Origin: Ctena decussata
Lineage: Eukaryota > Mollusca > Bivalvia > Lucinida > Lucinidae
NCBI GenBank assembly: GCA_963989385.1
Contig: OZ022508.1
Coordinates: 34,556,166-34,620,165 of the forward strand
Reading direction: 5' to 3'
DNA: 64,000 nt
A program made the position numbers and the translations under genes. This document shows, in pieces, positions 54,301 to 56,374 of the stretch. The notes beneath the pieces were generated by a model, which had not been told where the DNA came from, made no database searches, and worked only from the letters and a program-made list of their open reading frames with translations. Position 1 is the first letter of the stretch, and the number at the start of each line of letters is the position of its first letter.

Positions 54301-54556
54301 AAATTTTTCATGACCTACTTTACCATGTTGATTCTTTTTCCAGGAACGGGTATCAGTTGTTAGTTCAAATTGTCCCAGTGTTGAGAAATTAGACTTATCT
54401 GAGACAGATGCTCTCTACCCCACAGACTCAGACACTAATGGTGCTTCGTGTTTTCCTGAGAGACAAAGGGGTAAAAATATCTTTAAACCAAGAAATCATG
54501 ATACTAAACCAAAACCAAAAGTTCCGTACAAACCTGTAGAGAAAGTTGTCACATGA
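12223..54556 (+). CDS. LRP4: LRP4-like receptor gene, 5'-incomplete, 36 coding exons in window
   Basis: Thirty-six exons join in one frame (5588 nt including a 2-nt partial first codon) into 1861 residues plus stop. Module order is 9 LDLa (residues about 1-364 of the visible part), EGF plus calcium-binding EGF (to 448), then four YWTD propellers with an EGF after each (propeller ends near 713, 1018, 1325, 1632), a transmembrane helix (about 1720-1742) and a tail of about 118 residues with NPNY. N-terminal LDLa cluster plus four propellers and an NPxY tail is the LRP4 layout. LRP5/6 carry LDLa modules next to the membrane; LRP1/2 are far larger. Segments such as [17 protein letters not shown] and WHTKSIN are very close to vertebrate LRP4 as I know it. 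In vertebrates LRP4 is a cell-surface receptor for agrin acting with MuSK at the neuromuscular junction and modulates Wnt signalling; the role here is inferred. Signal peptide and start codon are not seen. Introns are full of transposable elements. Confidence 0.95.
12355..12438 (+). repeat. Donor-derived minisatellite at the start of intron 1
   Basis: The first 23 bp of the intron (starting GTAAGTATCAGTCATTTCA) recur at about 12378, 12405, 12428 and again at about 12789. Two later copies keep GTAAGTATC. Confidence 0.8.
12439..12769. mobile_element. 331-bp TIR element, CAGGGTTTTCCC ends, inside the minisatellite
   Basis: Ends CAGGGTTTTCCC and GGGAAAACCCTG. Flanking direct repeat TATCAG (12433-12438 and 12770-12775). 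The CAGGG ends suggest a hAT-like MITE, but the short duplication is ambiguous because the target is itself repetitive. Confidence 0.75.
12905..13155. repeat. Palindromic MITE with GCATACACTGTATGC cores
   Basis: Two hairpins, GCATGGCATACACTGTATGC (about 12915) and GAGCACGGCATACAGTGTAT (about 13105), lie at either end of the block. Confidence 0.7.
13352..13548 (+). mobile_element. tRNA-derived SINE (family S1)
   Basis: Head AGGTAGCTCAGTAGGCTAAG, box B-like GTCCGGGGTTTGAGAC, body with CATCCTGATATGACTAAAAT and tail ATTCATCCATGAC. Same family as 5460-5663. Body-only fragments are at about 33480-33600 and 38608-38740 on the minus strand. Confidence 0.78.
14035..14250. repeat. MITE family A copy
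   Basis: Perfect core AAAGAATTTGCTCCTG/TAGGAGCAAATTCTTT at about 14098-14130. Confidence 0.85.
14335..14548. repeat. MITE family C copy
   Basis: AAAAAGCAGACGACAAAATTTA opening and GAGGCGGCTCATTATGAGCC central palindrome. Confidence 0.8.
14808..16073. mobile_element. 1266-bp TIR element with 9-bp target duplication (Mutator-like)
   Basis: Inverted ends of about 105 bp open GGCATGTTCTATTCTCTAGC, contain GGCCTGGCCTGGCCTGG, and share AATGACATAAGAGCTTATTT. The identical 9-mer TTTGATACC flanks both sides (14799-14807 and 16074-16082). Long TIRs plus a 9-bp duplication fit a non-autonomous Mutator-like element. The interior has no transposase ORF. Confidence 0.88.
16250..16700. repeat. Two adjacent MITE family A copies
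   Basis: Cores GAATTTGCTCCT/AGGAGCAAAAT at about 16370 and a degraded one near 16600, with shared flanks. The second lies about 70 bp before exon 2. Confidence 0.7.
16771..16884 (+). CDS. LRP4: LRP4 exon 2: LDLa module 2
   Basis: Acceptor ATCGTTGCAG, donor GTAATA, phase 1-1. Encodes [13 protein letters not shown] followed by [15 protein letters not shown]. The absence of a residue between the acidic box and the last Cys matches the third vertebrate LDLa of LRP4. Confidence 0.93.
17208..17283. repeat. MITE family B
   Basis: GCAAACAGTGTAGACC...GATCAGACTGCTCCT and inverted half ending CTACACTGTTTGC. Confidence 0.88.
17284..18069. other. Intron 2 stretch without recognised features
   Basis: AT-rich non-coding sequence. 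Nothing recognised on either strand. Confidence 0.4.
18070..18330. repeat. Degraded MITE family A copy
   Basis: Flank motifs ACAAAGGGAGAAACCTTTTG and GGGGTCTACTCTAAAAGG are recognisable; the core palindrome is decayed. Confidence 0.65.
18561..20316 (+). mobile_element. Helentron-like non-autonomous element 2
   Basis: Starts TAGCTCACCTGGCCCGAAGG and ends GCCAGGTGAGC, hairpin AGGCCCATTTGGGCCT, CTTGTT. Its subterminal pair is GCTCACCTGGC/GCCAGGTGAGC, differing from the other two elements at both ends in a compensating way. The interior holds diverged repeats with ATCCAAGATGGCC and ATGACAATATCTCAGT. Confidence 0.7.
20695..20785. repeat. MITE family B, near-perfect
   Basis: GAGCAAACAGTGCAGACC...CTGATCAGACTGCTCC and the inverted half ending CTACACTGTTTGC. 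Confidence 0.88.
21396..21512 (+). CDS. LRP4: LRP4 exon 3: LDLa module 3
   Basis: Acceptor TTCATTGACAG, donor GTAAGG, phase 1-1. All six cysteines and the DGSDE box are present ([18 protein letters not shown]). Confidence 0.93.
21800..21935. repeat. MITE family D remnant upstream of exon 4
   Basis: TGTGACCCCTCAGTAGAGG / ATGAGGGGTCACAACAT inverted pair with decayed arms. Confidence 0.7.
22025..22153 (+). CDS. LRP4: LRP4 exon 4: LDLa module 4 with degenerate calcium box
   Basis: Acceptor TTTTGTCTTGAAG, donor GTATAA, phase 1-1. Six cysteines are kept, but the acidic box reads [12 protein letters not shown] rather than D-C-x-D-x-S-D-E, so calcium binding may be weaker. Vertebrate LRP4 also has a less regular module here (GDWSDE). 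Confidence 0.9.
22652..22777 (+). CDS. LRP4: LRP4 exon 5: LDLa module 5 (first copy of duplicated pair)
   Basis: Acceptor TATGATTTCAG, donor GTAAGT, phase 1-1. Encodes [14 protein letters not shown]...[16 protein letters not shown]. It has the same length (126 nt) as exon 7 and is nearly the same sequence. Confidence 0.94.
23000..23225. repeat. MITE family E, ending just before exon 6
   Basis: Complementary halves share AGCAGCCTGGGCATC, GCAAAGACTCTGATCAGGCT and AACAAAGTGGCA/GCCACTTTGTTGGG. The element ends about 40 bp upstream of exon 6. Confidence 0.75.
23263..23376 (+). CDS. LRP4: LRP4 exon 6: LDLa module 6 (first copy of duplicated pair)
   Basis: Acceptor CCCTCTTTTCAG, donor GTAAGT, phase 1-1. 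Encodes [16 protein letters not shown]...CPDNSDEMG. The sixth cysteine is not inside the exon: its codon is T plus GT from exon 7. One codon shorter than its partner, exon 8. Confidence 0.94.
23887..24012 (+). CDS. LRP4: LRP4 exon 7: LDLa module 7 (second copy of pair)
   Basis: Acceptor TTAATGTTTTCAG, donor GTGAGT, phase 1-1. Encodes [14 protein letters not shown]...[16 protein letters not shown]; paralogue of exon 5. Its first two bases complete the last cysteine of module 6. Confidence 0.94.
24666..24782 (+). CDS. LRP4: LRP4 exon 8: LDLa module 8 (second copy of pair)
   Basis: Acceptor CACTGTTTCAG, donor GTGAGT, phase 1-1. Encodes [16 protein letters not shown]...[10 protein letters not shown]; paralogue of exon 6 with all six cysteines inside the exon. 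Confidence 0.94.
24835..25045. repeat. MITE family A copy
   Basis: AAAGTATTTGCTCCTAGAGC/AAATTCTTTCC core near 24920. A further degraded copy lies at 25260-25440. Confidence 0.7.
25678..25885. mobile_element. TIR MITE with hairpin, abutting exon 9
   Basis: Outer ends CAGTCAACTCTCGATATCTC and GAGATATCGGGAGTTGACTG. The inner perfect hairpin has arms CTACTGATATCTCAAAGTAA and reverse around GGTACC. Exon 9 starts 17 bp after the right end. Confidence 0.85.
25902..26018 (+). CDS. LRP4: LRP4 exon 9: LDLa module 9
   Basis: Acceptor TTTATTGCAG, donor GTAAGT, phase 1-1. Encodes [15 protein letters not shown]...[10 protein letters not shown], equivalent to the last LDLa of vertebrate LRP4. A palindromic TIR element ends at about 25884, only 17 bp before the exon, so the branch site must lie in or at the edge of that element. 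Confidence 0.93.
26604..26855 (+). CDS. LRP4: LRP4 exon 10: EGF-like plus calcium-binding EGF
   Basis: A single 252-nt exon, phase 1-1, acceptor TCCTTTGCAG, donor GTAGGT. The first EGF has KNGGCAHFC and ends CSDVNEC. DVNEC opens the calcium-binding EGF, which ends [12 protein letters not shown]. The pair links the LDLa cluster to propeller 1, as in LRP4. Confidence 0.95.
27599..27841 (+). CDS. LRP4: LRP4 exon 11: propeller 1, first blades
   Basis: Acceptor GTAAATTTCAG, donor GTAGGT, phase 1-1. Encodes [22 protein letters not shown] and [11 protein letters not shown], close to vertebrate LRP4 propeller 1, the main agrin-binding propeller in vertebrates. Confidence 0.95.
27885..28085. repeat. 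MITE family E copies
   Basis: GACTCAGATCAGACTGGGCA and inverted TAGTCTGATCAGAATCC, then a second half with AAGACCCTGATCAGAG. Confidence 0.65.
28091..28707. other. Intron 11 remainder, nothing recognised
   Basis: AT-rich, no supported feature. Confidence 0.4.
28708..28864 (+). CDS. LRP4: LRP4 exon 12: propeller 1
   Basis: Acceptor TTTCTTTCCCAG, donor GTAAGC, phase 1 in, phase 2 out. Encodes [18 protein letters not shown] and [14 protein letters not shown]. Confidence 0.95.
28895..29100. repeat. MITE family D copy
   Basis: GTGGCCCCTCATTCGAACAG and inverted half, bounded by AGATTAGAAGGGGTAACA and ACCTTATCCGGAGCTCTG. Confidence 0.75.
29499..29716 (+). CDS. LRP4: LRP4 exon 13: propeller 1
   Basis: Acceptor GTTTTCTGCAG, donor GTGGGT, phase 2 in, phase 1 out. 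Encodes [23 protein letters not shown] and [12 protein letters not shown]. Confidence 0.95.
30161..30337 (+). CDS. LRP4: LRP4 exon 14: end of propeller 1
   Basis: Acceptor GTCAATTTCAG, donor GTAAGT, phase 1-1. Encodes [32 protein letters not shown] and [11 protein letters not shown]. Confidence 0.95.
30803..30928 (+). CDS. LRP4: LRP4 exon 15: EGF after propeller 1
   Basis: Acceptor GAATTATTTCAG, donor GTAAGT, phase 1-1. Six-cysteine EGF module with [17 protein letters not shown] and [15 protein letters not shown]. Confidence 0.94.
31190..31365. repeat. MITE family C copy upstream of exon 16
   Basis: AGTACCAAAAAAGAAGACGAC, GGGCAAACAGTGTAG and TGAGACAGCTCAATATGAGC palindrome. It ends about 50 bp before the exon. 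Confidence 0.75.
31417..31625 (+). CDS. LRP4: LRP4 exon 16: propeller 2, first blades
   Basis: Acceptor TTTGCTTTGCAG, donor GTAATT, phase 1 in, phase 0 out. Encodes [16 protein letters not shown] and [19 protein letters not shown] palindromic repeat ends about 50 bp upstream. Confidence 0.94.
31745..31975. repeat. Two degraded MITE family B hairpins
   Basis: TCTTATTGCTCCTTCTGGAGC (about 31785) and AGATCCAGATCAGATTGC (about 31912). Confidence 0.6.
32176..32363 (+). CDS. LRP4: LRP4 exon 17: propeller 2
   Basis: Acceptor CCTGTTTTCCAG, donor GTGAGT, phase 0 in, phase 2 out. Encodes [20 protein letters not shown] and [16 protein letters not shown]. Confidence 0.95.
32505..32706 (+). CDS. LRP4: LRP4 exon 18: propeller 2
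   Basis: Acceptor TTAAATTTCAG, donor GTAAGG, phase 2 in, phase 0 out; the preceding intron is the shortest in the gene (141 bp). The blade motif is degenerate ([12 protein letters not shown] instead of YWTDW), followed by [11 protein letters not shown] and [12 protein letters not shown]. Confidence 0.93.
32956..33184. repeat. MITE family F copy ending 36 bp before exon 19
   Basis: Ends GGGTTGTTCAAAGCTAATGA and AGCTAATGATGCTTTGAACA in inverted relation; AAGCTTTTGCAGTGCAAAA core. Other copies are at 45028-45263, 45340-45580, 46418-46702 and a right half at 53480-53592. Confidence 0.75.
33221..33410 (+). CDS. LRP4: LRP4 exon 19: end of propeller 2
   Basis: Acceptor with a long T-run (TTTTTTTTCAG), donor GTGAGT, phase 0 in, phase 1 out. 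Encodes [18 protein letters not shown] and [11 protein letters not shown]. Confidence 0.95.
33970..34101 (+). CDS. LRP4: LRP4 exon 20: EGF after propeller 2
   Basis: Acceptor TTATTTTCCAG, donor GTAAGT, phase 1-1. Encodes [20 protein letters not shown] and [16 protein letters not shown]. Confidence 0.94.
34102..35073. other. Intron 20, no well-bounded feature
   Basis: AT-rich. Weak traces of family B/E hairpin sequence near 34600 and 34860. Nothing else recognised. Confidence 0.35.
35074..35211 (+). CDS. LRP4: LRP4 exon 21: propeller 3, first blade
   Basis: Acceptor CTTCTTTTATAG, donor GTAGGT, phase 1-1. Encodes [29 protein letters not shown] and [12 protein letters not shown]. Its last 85 nt have a decayed copy at 36016-36100 in the next intron. 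Confidence 0.93.
35255..35400. repeat. MITE family A copy
   Basis: GGGGCTACTCTTAAAAGAAA and its inverted half TTCTTTAAGAGTAGCCCC around TGCTCCATACTGGAGCA. Confidence 0.85.
35835..35985. repeat. Long imperfect palindrome with TCATTGGTCTCTGATG ends
   Basis: TCATTGGTCTCTGATGCGGA pairs with the right end TCCACATCGAAGACCAATGA. The centre has GGGATGTGTCAGAAACTTGG and CGTTTCTGACACAACCC. It sits between exon 21 and its relic copy. 53095-53230 is laid out similarly with different sequence. Confidence 0.8.
36016..36100 (+). pseudogene. LRP4: Relic half-copy of LRP4 exon 21
   Basis: Eighty-five nt align without gaps to the last 85 nt of exon 21 (35127-35211), with 15 differences by my count. Seven of 12 changed codons are synonymous. 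The donor equivalent is mutated (GGTAGGT to GATAGGT), the 5' half and acceptor are missing, and an in-frame TAA lies directly upstream. Not expected to be spliced. Confidence 0.85.
36425..36570. repeat. MITE family A copy
   Basis: GTGAACCCTTAAAGGAAAGA and an inverted half with TTTAAGAGCAGACC. Another degraded copy lies at 37485-37670. Confidence 0.7.
36657..36915 (+). CDS. LRP4: LRP4 exon 22: propeller 3
   Basis: Acceptor CATATTTACAG, phase 1 in, phase 2 out. Encodes [37 protein letters not shown] and [14 protein letters not shown]. The donor AAAG|GTGACT is off consensus, but the next exon (RYLFWSDWG) fixes the junction. Confidence 0.93.
37281..37443 (+). CDS. LRP4: LRP4 exon 23: propeller 3
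   Basis: Acceptor TTCCTTTCAG, donor GTGAGA, phase 2 in, phase 0 out. Encodes [31 protein letters not shown] and IIWADASTE. Confidence 0.95.
38293..38521 (+). CDS. LRP4: LRP4 exon 24: end of propeller 3
   Basis: Acceptor CATTTTGTAG, phase 0 in, phase 1 out. Encodes [35 protein letters not shown] and [12 protein letters not shown]. The donor is weak (AAAG|GTTGGT), chosen because phase and frame join the next EGF exon. Confidence 0.9.
38827..39717. mobile_element. 891-bp TIR element, CCACAGGCGCTTGAAG ends
   Basis: Left CCACAGGCGCTTGAAGTTCT and right AGAACTTCAAGCGCCTGTGG are perfect inverted ends. CTACT flanks both sides (38822-38826, 39718-39722). A second inverted pair further in is CATTTCGTAAGAAATGGCCA / TGGCCATTTCTTCAAAATGG. 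The interior is CpG-richer than its surroundings. No transposase ORF. Confidence 0.85.
39757..40482. mobile_element. 726-bp TIR element, CAGGGTTCAATCTAG ends
   Basis: Ends CAGGGTTCAATCTAG and CTAGATTGAACCCTG; TACCA on both sides (39752-39756, 40483-40487). CAGGG ends are hAT-like. Only 35 bp separates it from the previous TIR element. Confidence 0.8.
40500..40630. repeat. Left half of a MITE family A element next to exon 25
   Basis: GGATACACCTTTTTTATTTT, CAACTTCTGTGACTTCCTGT and GGGTCTGCTCTTAAGG flank motifs without the right half. It stops about 50 bp before the exon. Confidence 0.65.
40683..40817 (+). CDS. LRP4: LRP4 exon 25: EGF after propeller 3
   Basis: Acceptor TTCATTTCAG, donor GTAAGC, phase 1-1. 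Encodes [18 protein letters not shown] and [16 protein letters not shown]. Confidence 0.94.
40860..40975. repeat. MITE family B copy
   Basis: GAGCAAACAGTGCAGATCC and inverted GGGTCTATACTGTTTGC, with an insertion at the centre. Confidence 0.75.
41286..42400. mobile_element. 1115-bp TIR element, pogo/mariner-like ends, TA target
   Basis: Ends CAGTCAAACCTCGATAATTC and the inverted GTTCGAACTACCGAGATTTG-ACTG, flanked by TA on both sides. Many TTCGAA/TTTTTCGAA motifs lie near both ends. The 103-codon open frame inside shows no transposase motif I can recognise. A CAGT-type TIR with TA duplication suggests the Tc1/mariner superfamily. Confidence 0.82.
42542..42719 (+). CDS. LRP4: LRP4 exon 26: propeller 4, first blade
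   Basis: Acceptor CATATTTTCAG, donor GTATGA, phase 1 in, phase 2 out. Encodes [40 protein letters not shown] and [12 protein letters not shown], very close to LRP4 propeller 4. Confidence 0.94.
43150..43390. repeat. MITE family E copy
   Basis: GAGCCACAACACAACAAAACC left and GGTTTTGTCGTGTCACAGCTC right are inverted; two inner hairpin halves contain GACTCTGATCAGACTGG. Confidence 0.8.
43500..43835. repeat. Palindromic cluster with CGCTCTGTAGCGCTTTG motifs
   Basis: ATGCAACGGTATGTTACAAA and its reverse TTTGTAACATACCGTTGCAT are perfect arms. Related CACTACAGAGTGC/AGCGCTCTGTAGCGCT motifs lie outside. Not matched elsewhere in the window. Confidence 0.7.
43885..44030. repeat. Perfect hairpin MITE family E
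   Basis: GAGCGGCAACACGACAAAACC ... GACTCAGATCAGCCTGGGCA | TCAGCCCAGGCTGATCTGA ... GGTTTTGTCGTGTCACGGCTC. It ends 20 bp before exon 27. Confidence 0.88.
44050..44162 (+). CDS. LRP4: LRP4 exon 27: propeller 4
   Basis: Acceptor GATGTGTTTCAG, donor GTATGA, phase 2 in, phase 1 out. Encodes [33 protein letters not shown]. The acceptor lies about 20 bp after a perfect hairpin MITE (43885-44030). Confidence 0.94.
44225..44310. repeat. Perfect hairpin MITE just after exon 27
   Basis: TGACAAGCAAAGGCTCTGAT...CAGACTGCAC pairs with GTGCAGTCTGATCAGAGCCT...TTGCTTGTCA. Confidence 0.88.
44824..44929 (+). CDS. LRP4: LRP4 exon 28: propeller 4
   Basis: Acceptor GTCTTCAG, donor GTAAGT, phase 1 in, phase 2 out. 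Encodes [18 protein letters not shown] and [14 protein letters not shown]. Confidence 0.94.
45028..45263. repeat. MITE family F variant
   Basis: GCCCAGTTGTTAGGTTAAAG and inverted TTTTGAACAGTTTGGCCC; core GTAGAGGAGCTTTTGCAGCTCC. Confidence 0.65.
45340..45580. repeat. MITE family F copy
   Basis: GCCCGGTTGTTCAAAACTAA and GATGCTTTGAACAATTAGGC ends; near-perfect core GTGAGAAGCTTTTGCA/TTGCTTCTCAC. Confidence 0.85.
45841..45935 (+). CDS. LRP4: LRP4 exon 29: propeller 4
   Basis: Acceptor CATCATTTTCAG, donor GTAAGT, phase 2 in, phase 1 out. Encodes [20 protein letters not shown]. Confidence 0.94.
46020..46265. repeat. MITE family A copy
   Basis: AAAAAATTGCTCCTATGGAAGC/AAAATTCTTTC core with full flanks. 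Confidence 0.8.
46418..46702. repeat. MITE family F copy with partly duplicated left arm
   Basis: GTTGAAAATATGTGAGAAGC is followed by a second GTTGAAAAAATGTGAGAAGC, then the inverted right arm; ends GCCCAGTTTTTCAAAACTAA and TTTCAACAACTGGGCC. Confidence 0.85.
46903..47051 (+). CDS. LRP4: LRP4 exon 30: propeller 4
   Basis: Acceptor TTTGTTTTCTAG, donor GTATGT, phase 1 in, phase 0 out. Encodes [20 protein letters not shown] and VPHPFGLTV. Confidence 0.94.
47500..47644 (+). CDS. LRP4: LRP4 exon 31: end of propeller 4
   Basis: Acceptor CTCATTTCAG, donor GTAGGT, phase 0 in, phase 1 out. Encodes [20 protein letters not shown] and [15 protein letters not shown]. Confidence 0.95.
47770..47950. repeat. 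MITE family A copy
   Basis: GGGGTCAACTCTTAAAGGGA...GAATTTGCTCCTG and the inverted half ending GTGTAGACCCC. Confidence 0.85.
48280..48450. repeat. MITE family C copy (decayed)
   Basis: TTAAAAGTGCCAAAAATGGA, GAGCTGCCTCACCTGGATCT and an inverted end GCATATTTGGCAAACACTTG. Confidence 0.6.
48633..48749 (+). CDS. LRP4: LRP4 exon 32: last EGF; its 3' half and donor are tandemly amplified
   Basis: Acceptor TCTATTTTATAG, first donor GTAAGT at 48750, phase 1-1. Encodes [37 protein letters not shown], aligning with the last EGF of LRP4. Only the first donor keeps the frame into exon 33 by simple extension. The sequence from 48679 onward recurs 15 more times with its donor. Confidence 0.92.
48679..50030 (+). 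repeat. 16-copy tandem array of exon 3' end plus splice donor (85/84 bp)
   Basis: Each unit carries CCTAGCAACACCCAG, the coding half of the last EGF exon and a donor. Predicted intron starts lie at 48750, 48835, 48920, 49005, 49090, 49174, 49259, 49344, 49429, 49513, 49598, 49683, 49767, 49852 (GC), 49937 and 50022. Spacing is 85 bp with an 84-bp step every third unit in the centre, so a 254-bp higher-order unit is visible (49090-49767). Open frames through the array are by-products of repetition, not separate genes. Confidence 0.95.
50031..50539. other. Intron 32 after the array, nothing recognised
   Basis: AT-rich non-coding sequence. The last repeat unit breaks off about 8 bp after its donor. 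Confidence 0.4.
50540..50609 (+). CDS. LRP4: LRP4 exon 33: juxtamembrane linker
   Basis: Acceptor GACTTTTTCAG, donor GTTTGT (off consensus), phase 1 in, phase 2 out. Encodes a Thr/Asp-rich linker beginning [13 protein letters not shown], poorly conserved as in other LRP4 proteins. It is the least constrained exon call, but frame and phases agree on both sides. Confidence 0.8.
50730..50910. repeat. MITE family A copy
   Basis: AAAAGAATTTGCTCATCTAG/GAGCAAATTCTTTTC core at about 50758. Confidence 0.82.
50911..51626. other. Intron 33 stretch, nothing recognised
   Basis: No feature except a short perfect palindrome, TCATTTTAGTTGCCAACTAAAATGA, at about 51212-51236. Confidence 0.35.
51627..51806. 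mobile_element. 180-bp TIR MITE, ACAGTAGAACTTTATTGGCT ends
   Basis: The inverted end is CCACTGAAGTTCTGCTGT. It is the uninterrupted relative of the split element at 56823-56910 plus 59605-59694. It ends 24 bp before exon 34. Confidence 0.8.
51831..51980 (+). CDS. LRP4: LRP4 exon 34: membrane-proximal Cys pair and transmembrane helix
   Basis: Acceptor TTTGTTTTTCCAG, donor GTAATA, phase 2 in, phase 2 out. Encodes [14 protein letters not shown], matching the C-S-E-R-D-x(n)-L-G-L-C element of vertebrate LRP4, then a 23-residue hydrophobic helix ending LLIIFLW and basic residues. Confidence 0.94.
51907..51975 (+). other. LRP4: Transmembrane segment of LRP4
   Basis: Codons for [23 protein letters not shown], a 23-residue hydrophobic run followed by K-R-Q-R-R-R (positive-inside stop-transfer), which sets a type I topology. 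Confidence 0.93.
52592..52868 (-). mobile_element. tRNA-derived SINE with AACC tail
   Basis: On the minus strand: tRNA-like head (GGTAGCGCAATCGGTAGGGC; GGTTCGAATCCCGG; acceptor halves GGCCGGG/TCTGGCC pair), a body, and a tail of repeated AACC (plus strand GGTTGGTTGGTTGG). The anticodon loop between the CTGAC/GTCAG arms has only 6 nt, so a functional tRNA is unlikely. Confidence 0.82.
53095..53230. repeat. Long imperfect palindrome
   Basis: CATGGGTGTGAGGTATGGAT / ATCCACACCTCACACCCATG arms; centre GATCACTGTTCGGCATAACT and GATGCGGAACAGTG. Confidence 0.85.
53631..53772 (+). CDS. LRP4: LRP4 exon 35: cytoplasmic tail with NPNY motif
   Basis: Acceptor GTATTTTCAG, donor GTAAGT, phase 2 in, phase 0 out. 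Encodes [16 protein letters not shown], then [10 protein letters not shown], matching the NPSYRTST element of vertebrate LRP4 (NPxY codons 53683-53694), a PTB/endocytosis motif class. The remainder is basic and aromatic ([11 protein letters not shown]). Confidence 0.93.
53773..54343. other. Intron 35, one diverged palindrome only
   Basis: CAACAGTGATTTATTGAGTA... and inverted AACTGACATTCAAGCTGTGA near 53800-53920. A similar motif (GAATTGTTGAGTAATAATTC) is at about 16983-17090. Confidence 0.45.
54344..54556 (+). CDS. LRP4: LRP4 exon 36: C-terminal tail and stop
   Basis: Acceptor CTTTTTCCAG, phase 0. Encodes 70 residues, Ser/Asp-rich ([20 protein letters not shown]) then Lys/Pro-rich, ending KVVT and TGA. 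The C-terminus is not a canonical PDZ ligand, unlike the ESQV end of vertebrate LRP4. The tail (about 118 residues) is shorter than the vertebrate one. Another exon spliced from inside this one cannot be excluded. Confidence 0.85.
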   Translation, partial: ERVSVVSSNCPSVEKLDLSETDALYPTDSDTNGASCFPERQRGKNIFKPRNHDTKPKPKVPYKPVEKVVT

Positions 54557-55019
54557 CAGGAAGTGATGTCATGATGAATAGTCATGTGGCAGGAAGTGAT
54601 GTCAGATGCTGGTATAATCATGTGACAGGAAATGAAGCTGTGTGATTGATAGTCATATTGAAAGTTTTAATAGGGAGTTGTGGGTTGTTTTATCAAAGCC
54701 AGAAATAGATTTATGTCACATAATGCAGTCATGTAATTTTTCCTTGCAACTGTTACATAGAAGAGGAATGAGTTCTTTGGTCAGGGATCAAGTCCATGAA
54801 CAGTGGTGCAGTACTCTTGGGTGACTCCCTGGAAAAAAGATTGAGGAAGACTGTTACACAGTGGCCAGAAACAGTTTTTCCAGAAGATTTGGCAAGAAAT
54901 CGTAGAATGTATTCTGAACATGGAGGTACAAGGTGGATCATTTTCCACATTAATGTCTCAAAATGTAGACATGTGCTAAACAGTTTGAAAAGTTCATGTG
55001 TGATGATTTCAAATGAATG

Positions 55020-55165
55020 GGTACACATTTATGGGAAGTAACTCTATTTTCTTTTTTGCCTTCCCTCACAGAGCAAATTCTTTCTTTTAAGAGTAGATCC
55101 CATTTTGGAAATCCTTTATCATCCATGGAAACAAACAAGAAGTCCAGAAGTAGAAAAACATGGAG
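55020..55165. repeat. Partial MITE family A in the putative 3' UTR
   Basis: GGGAAGTAACTCTATTTTC, GAGCAAATTCTTTCTTTTAA, GAGTAGATCCCATTTTGG and the right-hand flank. Confidence 0.7.
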
Positions 55166-55445
55166 GTATCCTCATATACCTGAAGAGCATTTCTCATTGA
55201 CTAATAGGAACACAGGAATTTGAAGTCCTAGTTGTGGTTATTAACTTTTTTTTTTAACTTGCTGCAAGACGTCATATCTGCTTAGGTTGCAATTAGGAAG
55301 TGACAAGTCAAATATGCTGAGGGCTATTTTAGATAGGCAGAAAGTAAAACTTTTTATGAGGTATGAAAGCGAGAGAATTTAGGTAGCCTCGCACGAAGAA
55401 GTTTATGTATTTACTGTCTCCTTAGACCCCAACCACCAAACTTTT

Positions 55446-55451
55446 AATAAA
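55446..55451 (+). terminator. Candidate polyadenylation signal AATAAA
   Basis: First AATAAA after the stop codon in a suitable setting, followed by a T-rich stretch (about 55470-55490). Later hexamers exist, so use of this one is a guess. Confidence 0.35.
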
Positions 55452-55466
55452 TTTGGTTTGAACATA

Positions 55467-56360
55467 TTTTATTTCTATCAAATTTAAATTGTTGTACAAG
55501 CTACAAATAATAAGTAAAAATATTTTGACTTCTTGTAATTTTGGCTTTTGTAAGTGACTGTATCTTTTATATAAGCCTTAGAACAAAATGGTTGTAAAAT
55601 AGATCTGAATTGGTGTTCTTTATTACTGTATTTTTCTTTTGTAAACAGACATTGTTTAATATGTCTTTTTGACTGTTGTTTCTGTTGTTTTCTCTTTTCA
55701 CAAATACAAAGATTTTTTTACACAGTTCATAAATGTGTAATAGATAAATGAATTTTATTCTTCTTACCATTTGATATTTTTTTTACTGTTACTTCTTGAT
55801 GTGGTGTTGAATTCCTTTATAATATATGTGTTTTGTCTAGCTGCATTGGACAAGTTGCTTTATTTCATTCTGCACTTCTCAATAGCACTTATTTTCATTA
55901 AATTCATGTTTGTTTTGTCAATGGAGAGATTCTATGGTAAAGTGGCTAGAGCAGTTACCCATGGTGCAGAAGTTCTTACGTTTAAATCTCAACCATGCCA
56001 GTGACAGTAAATGTTTAAAATCAGGGAAGGTTAAAGGCAACGAAATGAGAGGGATGGGTACTGTCTTTACATCCTGTGCTCAAAGTATTGTGGCCTCTTA
56101 CAACCACTGTCCCTATGACCACAAGGCTATGGGAAGTCTTTACCATTCAAGCAACATAAGAGGCAACAAAAAGATGGATACAAGTTACTGTGGATAAATA
56201 AGTTAAGTTTATGATGAATGATTGTGTTCTTTTGATATGAAGATTTCTATTTTAGATATACATTATTTATGATATGCCGTTCATTGCCCATAGTTGTTTA
56301 TTTATTGCTGATGATCAAAGTTGGAGATGTTAATTGGATAATTGAATTGCGACAAACAAG
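55467..56360. other. Downstream flank, no feature recognised
   Basis: AT-rich. The open frames here show no domain or codon pattern that supports a gene. Confidence 0.4.
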
Positions 56361-56374
56361 AGGGGGGCTTAACA

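Larger units (their letters stand above)
54557..55466 (+). other. LRP4: Probable LRP4 3' UTR
   Basis: Non-coding sequence after the stop. It begins with three imperfect copies of CATGTGACAGGAAGTGATG (54549-54655), contains part of a hairpin MITE (55020-55165), and reaches a polyadenylation hexamer at 55446. The extent is inferred. Confidence 0.5.

Noticed and set aside
12223..54556. Identification as LRP5/6, LRP1 or LRP2
   Set aside because: LDLa modules are N-terminal rather than next to the membrane, there are exactly four propellers, and the tail has NPNY and no PPPSP repeats; length and local sequence fit LRP4.
55771..56004. 77-codon open frame rich in hydrophobic residues as a small membrane protein
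   Set aside because: AT-rich DNA gives Leu/Phe/Ile-rich frames by chance; there is no promoter, homology or codon signal.
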